Shown here piece after piece: positions 40,209-49,825 of a stretch of DNA of 55,355 bases (positions are counted from its first letter, which is position 1; every line of letters starts with the position of its first letter). The translations under genes and the position numbers were made by a program. The notes below the pieces were generated by a model. It did no database searches, had not been told where the DNA came from, and saw only the letters and a list, made by a program, of their open reading frames with translations. Source of the DNA: CAYPHJ01 sp964410485 (GTDB taxonomy: Bacteria; Desulfobacterota; Binatia; UBA9968); assembly GCA_964410485.1 (NCBI GenBank), contig CAYPHJ010000018.1, positions 1-55,355 on the forward strand. The letters are read 5' to 3'.

Positions 40209-41195
40209 ATGTCTTTTGCTCAATTTGTAGGACATGAAAAGCAGATCCTGGCGTTGCGTTCGGGCTTGGCAACCGAACGGCTGCATCATGCTTATCTGTT
40301 CGTCGGCCCGGAAGGCGTCGGCAAGAGGACAATTGCCGTGGCAGTGGCGAAGGCGATCCACTGCAGTCACCGGGGCGACGATTTTTGCGACAGGTGCGCC
40401 AATTGCGCGCGAATCGCAGACGGTAACCATCCGGATGTTCGCTTGATTCAGCTGCTCGCGGGCAAAAAAGAAATCAGCATTCAACAGGTGCGAGAGATCG
40501 AAAGGGAACTCAATTTTAGATCCTTTTCGGGGGGAAAAAAGATCGTGATCGTCGATCCGGCGACACTGATGACTTTACCGGCCCAGAATGCGTTGCTAAA
40601 AACACTCGAGGAACCACCCCGAGATTCCCTGCTGATTCTGATTGGGGACAATGCCGGAAGCCTCCTCCCTACGTTGCGATCGCGCTGTTTGCGCCTGAGT
40701 TTCGGTCCGTTGACGCCGGGAGCCGTTGCCGATTTTTTGACAACGGTCAAGGGTATGAAAAAGGAGCAGAGCGATCTCGTTTCTGCGCTCGCCATGGGAA
40801 GCATTGGCACCGCGCTTGAAATGGACAGCGAGGAGTTGCGGGAAGATCGACGGGCTTGGTTGGATAGGCTCTCGTCGGTGAAGCCTGGAGATTACCGAGC
40901 CGCGTTGGAAAAAGCCGAGGCTCTGGCAGGTGATCGAGACGAGCTTTTGAAGTTTCTTCAATGGGCTGAACAGTGGTATCGCGACCGTTTAGTCTACGCG
41001 GTGTCGCAACAGGCGGAGTATGTGATCAATCGCGATCTGGTGTCGTGGCTTGAAGGCGAGTCCGCGCATGATAACCTGGAACACATGGTGTCGTGTTACG
41101 ATCGAACGGCAAAGGCTGTAGCCCAGATCCGGCGCAACCTCAATCGTCGCATGGTCATGGAAGATCTCTTGTTGACCCTGGCGGGGCGGCGGTGA
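40209..41195 (+). CDS. holB: DNA polymerase III delta-prime subunit
   Basis: A 328-residue clamp-loader AAA+ subunit. Walker A GPEGVGKRTIAVAVA, the zinc-binding cluster of four Cys (CSHRGDDFCDRCANC), IVIVDPATLMTLPAQNALLKTLEEPP and the SRC motif (LRSRCLRL) are present. Its P-loop looks intact, unlike E. coli delta-prime. The stop overlaps the metG ATG (TGATG). Confidence 0.93.
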   Translation: MSFAQFVGHEKQILALRSGLATERLHHAYLFVGPEGVGKRTIAVAVAKAIHCSHRGDDFCDRCANCARIADGNHPDVRLIQLLAGKKEISIQQVREIERELNFRSFSGGKKIVIVDPATLMTLPAQNALLKTLEEPPRDSLLILIGDNAGSLLPTLRSRCLRLSFGPLTPGAVADFLTTVKGMKKEQSDLVSALAMGSIGTALEMDSEELREDRRAWLDRLSSVKPGDYRAALEKAEALAGDRDELLKFLQWAEQWYRDRLVYAVSQQAEYVINRDLVSWLEGESAHDNLEHMVSCYDRTAKAVAQIRRNLNRRMVMEDLLLTLAGRR

Positions 41196-42760
41196 TGGAT
41201 AAAATCTATATCACGACTCCGATCTACTACATCAACGCGGAGCCGCATCTAGGCCACACCTATACGACCGTCATCGCGGATACCCTCAATCGCTATTACC
41301 GCGCGACCGGCCGTGAGACTTTCTTTGTAACGGGGACCGACGAGCACGGCGACAAGATCGCCCAAGCGGCGAAGGAACAGGGGACGGCTCCAAAAGCCTA
41401 TGCTGACCGGATTAGCGCCATCTTTCGCTCGACCTGGGACCGCTGCGGCATTGCCTATGACCATTTCATTCGAACCACGGATGCCTACCATCAGAAAACT
41501 GTGCAAAAAATTCTCCAGCGGATCTTCGATGCCGGAGACATTTACTTCGGTGAATACGGGGGTTTTTATTGTTTTGGCTGCGAACGTTTTTATACGGAAA
41601 AGGAGTTGGTCGACGGCAAGTGTCCGGATCATCAACGGGAGCCTACTTTCATTCAAGAAAAAAACTATTTTTTTCGCATGAGCAAGTACCAACAGCGGCT
41701 CATCGATCACATCCAGTCTCGTGCGGACTTTATCCGTCCCGAACGCTACCGCGCGGAAGTCTTGGCTTTTCTGCGCGAGCCACTGGAGGATCTCTGCATC
41801 TCGCGCCCAACGAGCCGGCTAGAATGGGGCATTCCGCTGCCCTTCGACTCCGATTACGTGACTTATGTCTGGTTCGATGCGCTGATCAATTACGTAAGCG
41901 CTCTGGAGGTTCGCGGCGATGAGTTCGTACAGGCTTTCTGGCCGAAGGCGAACCATCTGATCGCCAAGGATATCCTCAAACCCCATGCGATCTACTGGCC
42001 GACGATGCTGCTGGCGGCTGGATTGCCATTGTATGAACGTTTGAACGTGCATGGTTATTGGGTGATGGATTCCGGTAAAATGTCGAAGAGCCTTGGCAAT
42101 GTGGTGCGGCCGCTGGAGATGAAAGAACGATTCGGCATGGATGCTTTTCGTTATTTCTTGCTGCGCGAGATGGCTTTCGGACAGGATGCAAAGTTTTCAG
42201 AGGAAGCGTTGATAACTCGAATTAACGCCGATTTGGCGAACAACCTGGGAAACCTTGTCAGCCGAATACTGGCGATGCAGCAAAAATACTTCGATGGCGC
42301 GGTGCAGCCGTTGGGGGCGAGGTGGGCGCGGGAGGATGAGGCGCTGCGCGACAAATTCATAGAGACCGAAAACGATCAGGCTCGCCATATGTCAGACCTC
42401 CAGTTTCACCGAGCGCTCGAGGCGGTCTGGTCAGCGCTCGATTACGCGAACCGTTATATCGTCCAGACCTCTCCGTTCACGCTGTTCAAGGATCCCGACA
42501 AACGGCCGCGTGTAGGTGAGACGTTGCACCATCTTCTCGAGGTGATCCGCACGCTTTCTCGACTGTTGGGACCGTTTCTGCCGGAAACGAGCAAAGAGCT
42601 ACAGGAACTTCTCCGTATGCCTGACGTGCCGCGTGGCAGTACGTTGCGGCGGCAGGCGGATGCGTCTTGGGGGAGTTTCTTCCCGCCGGCTCATAGAGTG
42701 GCGCCTCCTAAGATCCTGTTTCCGCGTTTTGAATTGCCTGCCGCCGAAAAACCCTATTAA
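41195..42760 (+). CDS. metG: Methionyl-tRNA synthetase, catalytic subunit
   Basis: A 521-residue class I synthetase charging tRNA-Met. The HIGH-type motif is PHLGHTYTT near residue 15, the zinc region has CFGC and CPDH, and KMSKSLGN is at about residue 300. The C-terminal anticodon-binding helices end at FELPAAEKPY with no tRNA-binding OB domain; that domain is encoded separately at 25482-25802. ATG 41195 overlaps the holB stop, and tatD starts two bases after the metG stop. Longer frames to 41093 lie inside holB and are not used. Confidence 0.95.
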   Translation: MDKIYITTPIYYINAEPHLGHTYTTVIADTLNRYYRATGRETFFVTGTDEHGDKIAQAAKEQGTAPKAYADRISAIFRSTWDRCGIAYDHFIRTTDAYHQKTVQKILQRIFDAGDIYFGEYGGFYCFGCERFYTEKELVDGKCPDHQREPTFIQEKNYFFRMSKYQQRLIDHIQSRADFIRPERYRAEVLAFLREPLEDLCISRPTSRLEWGIPLPFDSDYVTYVWFDALINYVSALEVRGDEFVQAFWPKANHLIAKDILKPHAIYWPTMLLAAGLPLYERLNVHGYWVMDSGKMSKSLGNVVRPLEMKERFGMDAFRYFLLREMAFGQDAKFSEEALITRINADLANNLGNLVSRILAMQQKYFDGAVQPLGARWAREDEALRDKFIETENDQARHMSDLQFHRALEAVWSALDYANRYIVQTSPFTLFKDPDKRPRVGETLHHLLEVIRTLSRLLGPFLPETSKELQELLRMPDVPRGSTLRRQADASWGSFFPPAHRVAPPKILFPRFELPAAEKPY

Positions 42761-42762
42761 AC

Positions 42763-43551
42763 ATGGCACGGCAAGAGACTCTCGAGCTTATCGACACCCA
42801 TGCTCACATTCAGAGCGCGGAATATGCCGCCGACTCGGACGCCGTCATCAGGCGCGCCAGCGAAGCCGGCGTCGCGAAGATCATTGTGGTTGGCGGGGCC
42901 GGCGACCTTGCGAGCAACGAGTCGGCGCTGGCATTGGCTCAATCCTATCCGGATCTGTACGCCACGGTCGGCATGCACCCGCACGACGCCAAAGCCGTCG
43001 GTGACAAAGAGCTGGCAAAGATAGAAGAGCTGGTCGCCAAGCCCAAGGTGGTGGCGGTTGGCGAAACCGGTCTTGATTTCTACTACGATCACTCGCCACG
43101 CCACGTTCAACGCGAGGTCTTTGCTCAGTTCATCGGTCTGGCGCGCAAGGCAGGTTTGCCGCTCGTCGTTCACGAACGCGAGGCGCACAGGGAGGTCGTG
43201 GATCTCTTGCGTGTTGAAGGAGGAGAAACGCGCGGGGTGATCCATTGTTTCACGGGTGACTACGACGCCGCACGCACGTACCTCGATTTGGGGTTTTATC
43301 TTTCGTTCACGGGAATTATCACCTTTAAAAACGCCGGCGCTTTGAGAGATGTGGTTAGCAAATTGCCGTTAGACAAGATCTTCGTCGAAACCGATTCTCC
43401 CTATCTAACACCCGCGCCTTATCGGGGCAGGCGCAATGAACCGGCGTACGTCCGCTTTGTTGCTGAAACCGCCGCACTGATCAAAGGGCTTACGCTGGAA
43501 GAATTCGCTGAAGCGACGACGCGCAACGTCCAAGAGTTGTTCGGCCTCTAA
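42763..43551 (+). CDS. tatD: TatD-family metal-dependent DNase
   Basis: A 262-residue TIM-barrel hydrolase of the TatD/YcfH group, thought to be a 3'-5' exonuclease or D-aminoacyl-tRNA-related hydrolase. Ligands are visible in LIDTHAHIQSAEY, VGETGLDFYYDHS, VVHEREAHRE, IHCFTGD and ETDSPYLTPAPYRGRRNEP. It lies 2 bases after metG, as in many bacteria. Its end overlaps the stop of the opposite-strand iron permease by four bases. Confidence 0.93.
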   Translation: MARQETLELIDTHAHIQSAEYAADSDAVIRRASEAGVAKIIVVGGAGDLASNESALALAQSYPDLYATVGMHPHDAKAVGDKELAKIEELVAKPKVVAVGETGLDFYYDHSPRHVQREVFAQFIGLARKAGLPLVVHEREAHREVVDLLRVEGGETRGVIHCFTGDYDAARTYLDLGFYLSFTGIITFKNAGALRDVVSKLPLDKIFVETDSPYLTPAPYRGRRNEPAYVRFVAETAALIKGLTLEEFAEATTRNVQELFGL

Positions 43552-45233
43552 GCAGTCCTCTTCTCGCCGCGCCCCAGACGGGTTATCTGACGTGAGAGCA
43601 CAATGAGGGGCACGAGAGCGATTGCCACCATGAGCAGCGATGGCACTGCCGCCTCGGCGATGCGCTCATCTTTCGCCAGATTGTAAGCCTCGACCGCGAG
43701 TGTGTCGAAATTAAACGGGCGCATGGCGAACGTTGCGGGCAGTTCCTTCATCACGTCGACAAAGACGAGAAGCGCGGCCGTTGCAAGGCTGCTCCACATG
43801 ATGGGGACGTGTACCCGCGCCAGCGTGCGCGCCGGCGAGTGACCGAGACTGCGCGCGGCGTCGTCCATGGAAGGAGTCACTCGGGTGAGTCCTGCCTCGA
43901 CTGTTTGGAACGCCACCGCCAAGAAGCGCACGACATAAGCGTAGATCAGCGCGATAATCGAGCCGGTCAGGATCAAGCCTGGAAACGTACCGAACTGCTG
44001 CTCTATCCAAGCAGCCACGGCATTGTCAATCCGTCCAAGCGGGAGAAGAATTCCTACCGCAATCACAGCTCCCGGAAGCGTATAGCCGAGCACCGCCAAC
44101 CGGTTTGCGCCCTGTACGATAGGGCTCTTAACCGATCGAGCCGCATAGGCGAGTAAGACCGCTACCGTTACGGCTACAACCGCTGCAATGCCGGCTAGCG
44201 TGAAGGTGTTGGCCACGAGTGAATAGATTCGCGGACCGAAGCCTGCCTCGGGATCACTCAGGGCAAGGTTGAGCAATATTCCTGCAGGCAGCAGGAACCC
44301 GAACGTGATCGGAGCAATGCATAGCGCAAAGGCCAAAGCGGCCTGCCAGCCATGCAGCGGTTGCGCCGGTATCGGCGCGCGCCCCCCGCCCGCATAGCGC
44401 GCTCTGCCGCGGTGCAAGCGCTCCAGGGCGAGCACGATAAACACGAACGCGAGCAGACACGTGGCGAGTTGACCGGCCGCTACCGGGTCTCCCATAGAAA
44501 GCCAGGCGCGATAGATCCCGGTGGTAAACGTTTCGACAGCGAAGTACGAGACGGTGCCAAAATCGGCCAGGGTCTCCATCAGTGCAAGGGCGGTGCCGGC
44601 GACGATTCCGGTGCGCGCCAGCGGCAAGGCAATGCGCCAGAATCGTCCCCAGGCGCCGTAACCGGCAAGTCGAGCCGCTTCCATCGTCGCACGTGACTGG
44701 TCAAGAAAGGCTGCGCGCGAGAGAAGATACACGTACGGGTAGAGGGCAAATGAAAGCATCGCCGCAGCTCCCGGCAGCGAGCGGACTTCCGGGAACCAAT
44801 AGTCGCGTACCTGCCAGCCGGTAACCTCGCGCAGCATGGTTTGTACGGGGCCGGCGGCCTGCAGCCAATCGGTGTAGGCATAGGCCATTACGTAGGCCGG
44901 CATTGCCAGCGGTAAGACAAGCGCCCACTGGAAACACCGCTGGCCGGTGAACGAGTAGGCCGTTACGAGCCAGGCGGAGAGCACGCCGAAAAGCATGACC
45001 CCCGCGGCGACCATGAGAACTAGGAGCATTGTGTTCCACAGATAACGCGGCAAAACGGTGGACAGGAGATGCGGCCACGTCATTTCGCCTGGAAGGAAGA
45101 CATTCCAGACCACCGCCGCGATTGGGGCGAGCACAAGCGCGGCAACCGATACAGACACCCAGCCGAGCCAACCTAGCGTGGCGACGGCGTACCGAAGGCG
45201 CATTGGGGAACGAAGCGCGAGAACCGTTGGCAT
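43548..45233 (-). CDS. Ferric iron ABC transporter permease (FbpB-like)
   Basis: A 561-residue inner-membrane protein with two fused permease modules, each with the EAA-type loop (EAARLAGYGAWGRFWRIALPLA and DAARSLGHSPARTLARVHVPIM), about 12 helices. This double-length form is typical of FbpB/AfuB iron permeases. It lies 37 bases after the binding-protein gene on the minus strand. Confidence 0.9.
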   Translation of the reverse strand: MPTVLALRSPMRLRYAVATLGWLGWVSVSVAALVLAPIAAVVWNVFLPGEMTWPHLLSTVLPRYLWNTMLLVLMVAAGVMLFGVLSAWLVTAYSFTGQRCFQWALVLPLAMPAYVMAYAYTDWLQAAGPVQTMLREVTGWQVRDYWFPEVRSLPGAAAMLSFALYPYVYLLSRAAFLDQSRATMEAARLAGYGAWGRFWRIALPLARTGIVAGTALALMETLADFGTVSYFAVETFTTGIYRAWLSMGDPVAAGQLATCLLAFVFIVLALERLHRGRARYAGGGRAPIPAQPLHGWQAALAFALCIAPITFGFLLPAGILLNLALSDPEAGFGPRIYSLVANTFTLAGIAAVVAVTVAVLLAYAARSVKSPIVQGANRLAVLGYTLPGAVIAVGILLPLGRIDNAVAAWIEQQFGTFPGLILTGSIIALIYAYVVRFLAVAFQTVEAGLTRVTPSMDDAARSLGHSPARTLARVHVPIMWSSLATAALLVFVDVMKELPATFAMRPFNFDTLAVEAYNLAKDERIAEAAVPSLLMVAIALVPLIVLSRQITRLGRGEKRTA

Positions 45234-45270
45234 TAACGATCCTGACGGAATGAGCCGGCCCAGGGGTAGC

Positions 45271-46326
45271 TCACTTCCAACCCACCTGGTCGGCTAATCG
45301 CTGCGCCGCCGGCTGAGCTTTGCCGAGTTGCGCCAGAGGCAAGGAGTCCGTCTTGAACTGGCCGAGAGACTCCAACTCGGGATTGGAGATCTTCACGCCC
45401 GGCACGGTGGGCCACTCGTTGTTGCCGTTAGCGAAGTACTGCTGCGCCGAGTCGCTGGCGAGATATTCAAGAAATCTAACCGCAGCGTGTCGATTCGGCG
45501 CGTGGCGGAGCACACCTCCCCCGGATATATTTACGTGGGTACCGCGATCGGCCTGGTTAGGCCACACCAGACCGACCTTCTCCACCACAGCCCGATCGTC
45601 GGGTTTGGCCGAGCGTATGAGGCGGACGTAATAGTAATGGTTCGAGATGGCAATGGCGCATTCGCCGACCGCGGCGGCGCGCAACTGATCGGTATCGCCG
45701 CCTCTTGGCGGTCGCGCAAGATTGGCGGCCACGCCCCGTGCCCACTCCATCGCTTTTGCCTCTCCCAGATGGAGCATCATGCTGGAAATGAGCGAGAGGT
45801 TATAAGGGTGACTGCTTGAGCGTGTGCAAATCTCGCTCCTCCACTTCGGCAGGGCAAGGTCTTCGTATCGTGTGAGCTCGCCGGGCTGAACTTTGCTCTT
45901 GTCCAAAGCGATAACACGGGCCCGGGCGGAAAAGCCAAACCAGTTGCCCGCCGGATCGCGGAAGTGAGCGGGAACACGCTTTTCCAGTAATCCCGAGTTG
46001 ACCGGGGAGAAAATACCGGCTTGCTCGGCACGCCAGAGCCGCGCGACATCCACAGTCAAAAAGACATCGGCAGGGCTTCCTCGCCCCTCTGCCCGGATGC
46101 GCTCAAAAAGCGCATCCTCGCCTCCCTCGATGCGATTGATCTTGATGCCGGTGTTTTTTGTAAAATCGTTGTAGAGGGCTTCGTCGGTGGCGTAGTGACG
46201 CGCCGTATAGAGGTTCAGCGCCTGCTGTTGGGCCGCAACCTCACTGATCGAGAAAAACCCGACCAGTATTATTGCCGAAAAAAACGTTCCGACAGGGTGA
46301 CTGCGTGTGAAAATAAAAGACTTCAT
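45271..46326 (-). CDS. Ferric iron ABC transporter substrate-binding protein (FbpA/FutA-like)
   Basis: A 351-residue periplasmic binding protein. Signal peptide ending near SEVAAQ, then the family start LNLYTARHYATDEALYNDF, the domain marker GSPADVFLTVDVARLW and the C-terminal LEYLASDSAQQYFANGNNEWPTV. Several tyrosines, including those in NHYYYVR and SAQQYFA, could bind Fe3+. The gene follows a 184-base gap after the ATPase gene and may have its own promoter. A shared motif with the regulator region is listed at 46357. Confidence 0.92.
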   Translation of the reverse strand: MKSFIFTRSHPVGTFFSAIILVGFFSISEVAAQQQALNLYTARHYATDEALYNDFTKNTGIKINRIEGGEDALFERIRAEGRGSPADVFLTVDVARLWRAEQAGIFSPVNSGLLEKRVPAHFRDPAGNWFGFSARARVIALDKSKVQPGELTRYEDLALPKWRSEICTRSSSHPYNLSLISSMMLHLGEAKAMEWARGVAANLARPPRGGDTDQLRAAAVGECAIAISNHYYYVRLIRSAKPDDRAVVEKVGLVWPNQADRGTHVNISGGGVLRHAPNRHAAVRFLEYLASDSAQQYFANGNNEWPTVPGVKISNPELESLGQFKTDSLPLAQLGKAQPAAQRLADQVGWK

Positions 46327-46356
46327 TGCGGGTACCTTTCTTTATATTTTATCGTT

Positions 46357-46367
46357 GCCTAAATACT
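46357..46367. promoter_or_regulatory. GCCTAAATACT motif before iron-binding-protein gene
   Basis: The word GCCTAAATACT lies 31-41 bases upstream of the binding-protein start. A near copy, GCCAAATACT, is at 47787-47796 before the DtxR-family gene. A shared operator for that regulator is a reasonable inference but two copies are thin evidence. A possible promoter, TTGACA (reverse of 46415-46420) with TATTCG 17 bases on, overlaps the region. Confidence 0.3.
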
Positions 46368-46510
46368 TTGAGGTACCAAACTTTTTACATTCGAATAGTC
46401 AAATAAAAGAAGTTTGTCAAGCGCCCAGAGAGCCCCCTTTTTAGAAGAAAAGCTCGAAGAGGCGGTGTTGTCGCAAGGGAGGGGAGATTTTCTGGGGTTT
46501 TTTTGCCGCA

Positions 46511-47563
46511 CTAGCGCGAGCGGTCGCTAGAGGGGTCGGGAAATGCGACGACGTTGGGAAGATGAACTTCAATCGCCACCCGGTGGCCTACGGGCCAATG
46601 AACGGGCTTACGTTGTTCTAAATGGATGCTTGCACCAGAGGGAAGACGGAGGCGGTATAGAATCTCGCCGCCAAGGAATTCCCGCTCCTCGACGGTTGTC
46701 GGGATTCCTCCGGGTTTCGCACTGACCGCTTCGTGACGAATCATCACCTTGACCGCCCCGGCGGGTATATGGGGCGGACAAGGAAAGGCCCCGATTTCCG
46801 TATCGATCTGTTTCCCGGAGCTGACTCCCGGAACGAAGTCAGCGTGTCCGACAAATCCGGCAACGAAAGGCGTCGTCGGGCAGTAATAGATGTCTTCCGG
46901 CGTTCCTACTTGTTGCAGCTCACCGTTTCGAATGACGGCCACTTGATCGGCCATTCCGAGGGCCTCTTCCTGATCATGCGTCACCAGGATGGCCGCGGTG
47001 CCCAGATGCCGCAGAATCTTCGCCACCTCTCTCCGCATTTGGGGGCGAAGCTCGGGATCGAGACCATTGAAGGGTTCGTCCAGAAGCACAACGCGGGGCC
47101 GAGGCGCGAGCGCGCGAGCCAGAGCGACGCGTTGTTGCTGGCCGCCTGATAGCTCGTGCGGGTAGCGTTCGGCATATGGCAGGAGTTCGGTTACCTGCAG
47201 GAGTTCTTCGACTCGCCGTTGACGTTGCGCACGGGTGGCGTTGCGCAGTCCGAAGCGGACATTCTGTGACACTGTGAGGTGCGGAAAGAGCGCATAGTCT
47301 TGAAAAACCATGCCGACACCCCGATCCTCCGCGGGAACCCATAGCGACGCGGCGATGTCCACAACAGCACGGTCGTTAATCGCAATTCGGCCCTCGTCCG
47401 GCTTGTCAAATCCCGCTATTAATCGCAGCAGTGTCGTCTTGCCCGAGCCGGAGGGACCCAAAAGCGCAAGTATTTCCCCTGCGGAAACCTGCAAGTCGCA
47501 TTTATTGACCGCGATGGTCTGATCGTAGCGCTTGCTAATTTCCTTGACGTCGATAATGATCAT
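46511..47563 (-). CDS. Ferric iron ABC transporter ATP-binding protein (FbpC-like)
   Basis: A 350-residue ABC ATPase. Walker A GPSGSGKTTLLRLIAG, Q-loop VFQDYALFP, signature LSGGQQQRVALARALA, Walker B VVLLDEPFNGLD and the H-loop VTHDQEEAL are intact, followed by a C-terminal TOBE-type regulatory domain from about residue 240. It is the first gene of the minus-strand iron set; the binding protein and permease follow. The 259-base divergent region to the DtxR-family gene probably contains both promoters. Confidence 0.92.
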   Translation of the reverse strand: MIIIDVKEISKRYDQTIAVNKCDLQVSAGEILALLGPSGSGKTTLLRLIAGFDKPDEGRIAINDRAVVDIAASLWVPAEDRGVGMVFQDYALFPHLTVSQNVRFGLRNATRAQRQRRVEELLQVTELLPYAERYPHELSGGQQQRVALARALAPRPRVVLLDEPFNGLDPELRPQMRREVAKILRHLGTAAILVTHDQEEALGMADQVAVIRNGELQQVGTPEDIYYCPTTPFVAGFVGHADFVPGVSSGKQIDTEIGAFPCPPHIPAGAVKVMIRHEAVSAKPGGIPTTVEEREFLGGEILYRLRLPSGASIHLEQRKPVHWPVGHRVAIEVHLPNVVAFPDPSSDRSR

Positions 47564-47786
47564 TTGATTGTGATCTCTGCGGCCGGAGGATCGAAATATA
47601 AGTATTGAAAAGAGCCAAACAATTCTAGAAATAACGGCAGGCGATCTCTGGCCTTTCCGGCCCGTGAAGCCCGTCCATGCTTATCTTGAACTCCAATGAA
47701 TACTGAAATAAGATGTGCGGACACGGAAATATTGCCTCTGTTCGAATACCAGGCTTTCGTTATACCGAACTTTACGGTTTCTTATA

Positions 47787-47811
47787 GCCAAATACTAAAC
47801 GTTTGCCAAAT
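47787..47811 (+). promoter_or_regulatory. GCCAAAT direct repeats before DtxR-family gene
   Basis: GCCAAAT occurs at 47787-47793 and again at 47805-47811, 18 bases apart, within 36 bases of the regulator's ATG. The first copy continues into the ATACT shared with the site at 46357. Position and spacing suit an operator used for autoregulation, but no palindrome of classical DtxR or MntR form is present. Confidence 0.3.
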
Positions 47812-47822
47812 CAATCATCAAC

Positions 47823-48488
47823 ATGGATCACAGCAAAGTCACACCGGCTACGGAAAACTACCTGATGGCTATCTATGCCTTGGCGGAAGAGGCGCAACCC
47901 GTCATCGCCGCCAGGGTGGCTGAGGAGATGGGGGTCTCGGCTTCTACGATGGTTGCGACACTGCGCCGTTTGGAAAGGGAGCGCTACGTCAAAGTCCAGC
48001 GCCGTAAGGAGATTCGGCTGACAGCTCAAGGCAAGAGAGTCGCTGAGGGAGTCCTCAGGCGACATTTTTTGACCGAGCGATTACTCACGGACATCTTGGG
48101 CCTTGACTGGGTCAAAGCGCATCAGGAGGCTCATCGCTTGGAGCATGCGATCTCCGAGGAGGTTGAAGAGAGACTGGCAAAGCTCCTACACCAACCTACA
48201 ACGTGTCCCCACGGGAATCCCATACCCGGTCACGGTTCGCCGGTACGGCGAAAATGGATCCCCCTGGACTGCGTCCCGGCGGGAGGGGAAGTGACATTCA
48301 TGTGTATTCCAGAATGGGGCGAGCGCGACGCCCGTCTGTTGGGGTTTTTACAGCAGCACCGGCTCTTTCCCGGAACGAAAATCAAGGTGCTCGATGTTGC
48401 GCCATCGCTGGGCATCATGAGCGTTAAGGCAGGAACTTCTGAGTTTTCTCTCGGCCTTGAGGCGGCAAAAAAACTCCGGGTCCAATAG
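47823..48488 (+). CDS. DtxR/MntR-family metal-dependent transcriptional regulator
   Basis: A 221-residue iron or manganese-responsive repressor. Residues 1-65 form the winged helix (ATENYLMAIYALAEE, VSASTMVATLRRLERERYV), 70-140 the metal-binding dimerisation domain (HRLEHAISEEVEERL and the characteristic CPHGNPIPG), and the last 75 residues a FeoA/SH3-like domain. It is divergent from a ferric-iron ABC transporter, so control of iron uptake is likely. ATG 47823 is well placed for the helix though the ribosome site is weak. Confidence 0.9.
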   Translation: MDHSKVTPATENYLMAIYALAEEAQPVIAARVAEEMGVSASTMVATLRRLERERYVKVQRRKEIRLTAQGKRVAEGVLRRHFLTERLLTDILGLDWVKAHQEAHRLEHAISEEVEERLAKLLHQPTTCPHGNPIPGHGSPVRRKWIPLDCVPAGGEVTFMCIPEWGERDARLLGFLQQHRLFPGTKIKVLDVAPSLGIMSVKAGTSEFSLGLEAAKKLRVQ

Positions 48489-48528
48489 GTTTTTTCCTGC
48501 TAGGGCGATCAGAAAGGCTGGAGACCCA

Positions 48529-48768
48529 TTAATCGCTAGCGGCCTTGCGATGGGCCAGTTCGGCGGCGAGAAACTCCACTTGGTCGCTCATCGTAGCGTC
48601 TCGATCGAGGAGAATGAGGTCCCGCCCGTTGACCCGGCAGCGCCCGCTTCGGGCTCGGTAGCCTACATCGCGCAGTAGCTTCTCGGTCCGAACTTCGATG
48701 TTCATGTGCTTGGCGATACCGATTAACTCCTGCAGACGGGCTTCAAGCTGCTTCTTGGCGTGTCCCAT
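48529..48768 (-). CDS. Small conserved-looking protein of unknown function
   Basis: A 79-residue basic protein beginning MGHAKKQLEARLQELIGIA and ending VEFLAAELAHRKAASD. The middle, RTEKLLRDVGYRARSGRCRV, is followed by LILLDRDATMSDQVEFL. I recall similar short proteins in deltaproteobacterial genomes, all uncharacterised. ATG 48768 has AGGG eight bases upstream; an extension to 48804 is possible. It converges on the DtxR-family gene. Confidence 0.6.
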   Translation of the reverse strand: MGHAKKQLEARLQELIGIAKHMNIEVRTEKLLRDVGYRARSGRCRVNGRDLILLDRDATMSDQVEFLAAELAHRKAASD

Positions 48769-48906
48769 AAGGCAAACCCTCAGTTGCCGGCTATTATCTC
48801 CCATGGCCGCTGATTTGTAAAATGGGACCGGCGCCTTCTTTACTTACAAATTCGTGGCGGACTATGATGGAACCGCCATAGCGTTCCGAGCTAGTCGGAG
48901 GACAAA

Positions 48907-49743
48907 ATGATCAAGAACATTTTGGTGGCCCTCGACGGTTCCGACCACTCCAGAGCGGCGCTCGAGTATGGGATATGGATGGCGGAAAAATTTGCGGGTT
49001 CCCTTTTCGCGCTGCACGTGGTCGATACAATCTCGGTTGAAGGAACCTTATTCCATGACATTTCGGGGTCGCTCGGTTTTGAGCCGTATCTCGATTTTTC
49101 CACGAAGATGCGCGAGGCCCTAGAGGAAAGAGGCAGGCTCATACTCGAGGAGTTCTCGCAACGCTGCCAGCAGAGAGGAATTAAGCACAAGACGTTTCTC
49201 GACCTTGGAATCATCCCCGACGAAATTTGTGAACGCTCCAAAGTCGCCGATCTCGTGATTATCGGTCATCGCGGGATCAACGAAGAATTTTCCACCGGCC
49301 TACTCGGAACGACGGCCGAAGCGGTGACTCGGAAATGCCCCCGTCCCGTTTTTGTCTCCACAAGAAAATTTAAAACAATCGAGCGCCCCTTGCTTGCGTA
49401 CGACGGCAGTCAACGCGCGAGCGCGGCGATGGAGTCGGCAGCGGAATTCTGCGCCGTGCTCAAGTTGCCGTTGACCGTGTTGACGATTGCCAAGGAGGAA
49501 AACACGGCGGAAAACAACTTGAAGCAAGCTGCGGCCTACCTCGCTTCTTACGCCATCGACACTCGATACGAGAGTACGCGCGGTTATCCCGAGCAAAAAA
49601 TCGTCGACTACCTGGTGAATTTTAATCACGATCTGCTCTTTATCGGCGCTTATGGCCATCGTCGGATCATCGAAATGGTCCTGGGGAGCACGACGGAATA
49701 CGTGCTCCGAAAGAGCCCCTGCCCGGTGTTTTTGAACCGGTAA
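48907..49743 (+). CDS. Universal stress protein, two tandem UspA domains
   Basis: A 278-residue cytoplasmic protein with two Usp domains. Domain 1 starts KNILVALDGSDHSRAALEYG and has the ATP loop GHRGINEEFSTGLLGTTAEAV; domain 2 starts PLLAYDGSQRASAAMESAAEF and has GAYGHRRIIEMVLGSTTEYVL. Both G-x2-G-x9-G(S/T) motifs are intact, suggesting ATP binding. GGAGGACAAA precedes ATG 48907. Confidence 0.93.
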   Translation: MIKNILVALDGSDHSRAALEYGIWMAEKFAGSLFALHVVDTISVEGTLFHDISGSLGFEPYLDFSTKMREALEERGRLILEEFSQRCQQRGIKHKTFLDLGIIPDEICERSKVADLVIIGHRGINEEFSTGLLGTTAEAVTRKCPRPVFVSTRKFKTIERPLLAYDGSQRASAAMESAAEFCAVLKLPLTVLTIAKEENTAENNLKQAAAYLASYAIDTRYESTRGYPEQKIVDYLVNFNHDLLFIGAYGHRRIIEMVLGSTTEYVLRKSPCPVFLNR

Positions 49744-49825
49744 TTTGTGCCTCGTTATCGTTGGATTCGAACGGTCTTGTTTGTTACCTTGAGATCGAAC
49801 ACCAGCGCGAGCCTCAAACGTGAAC

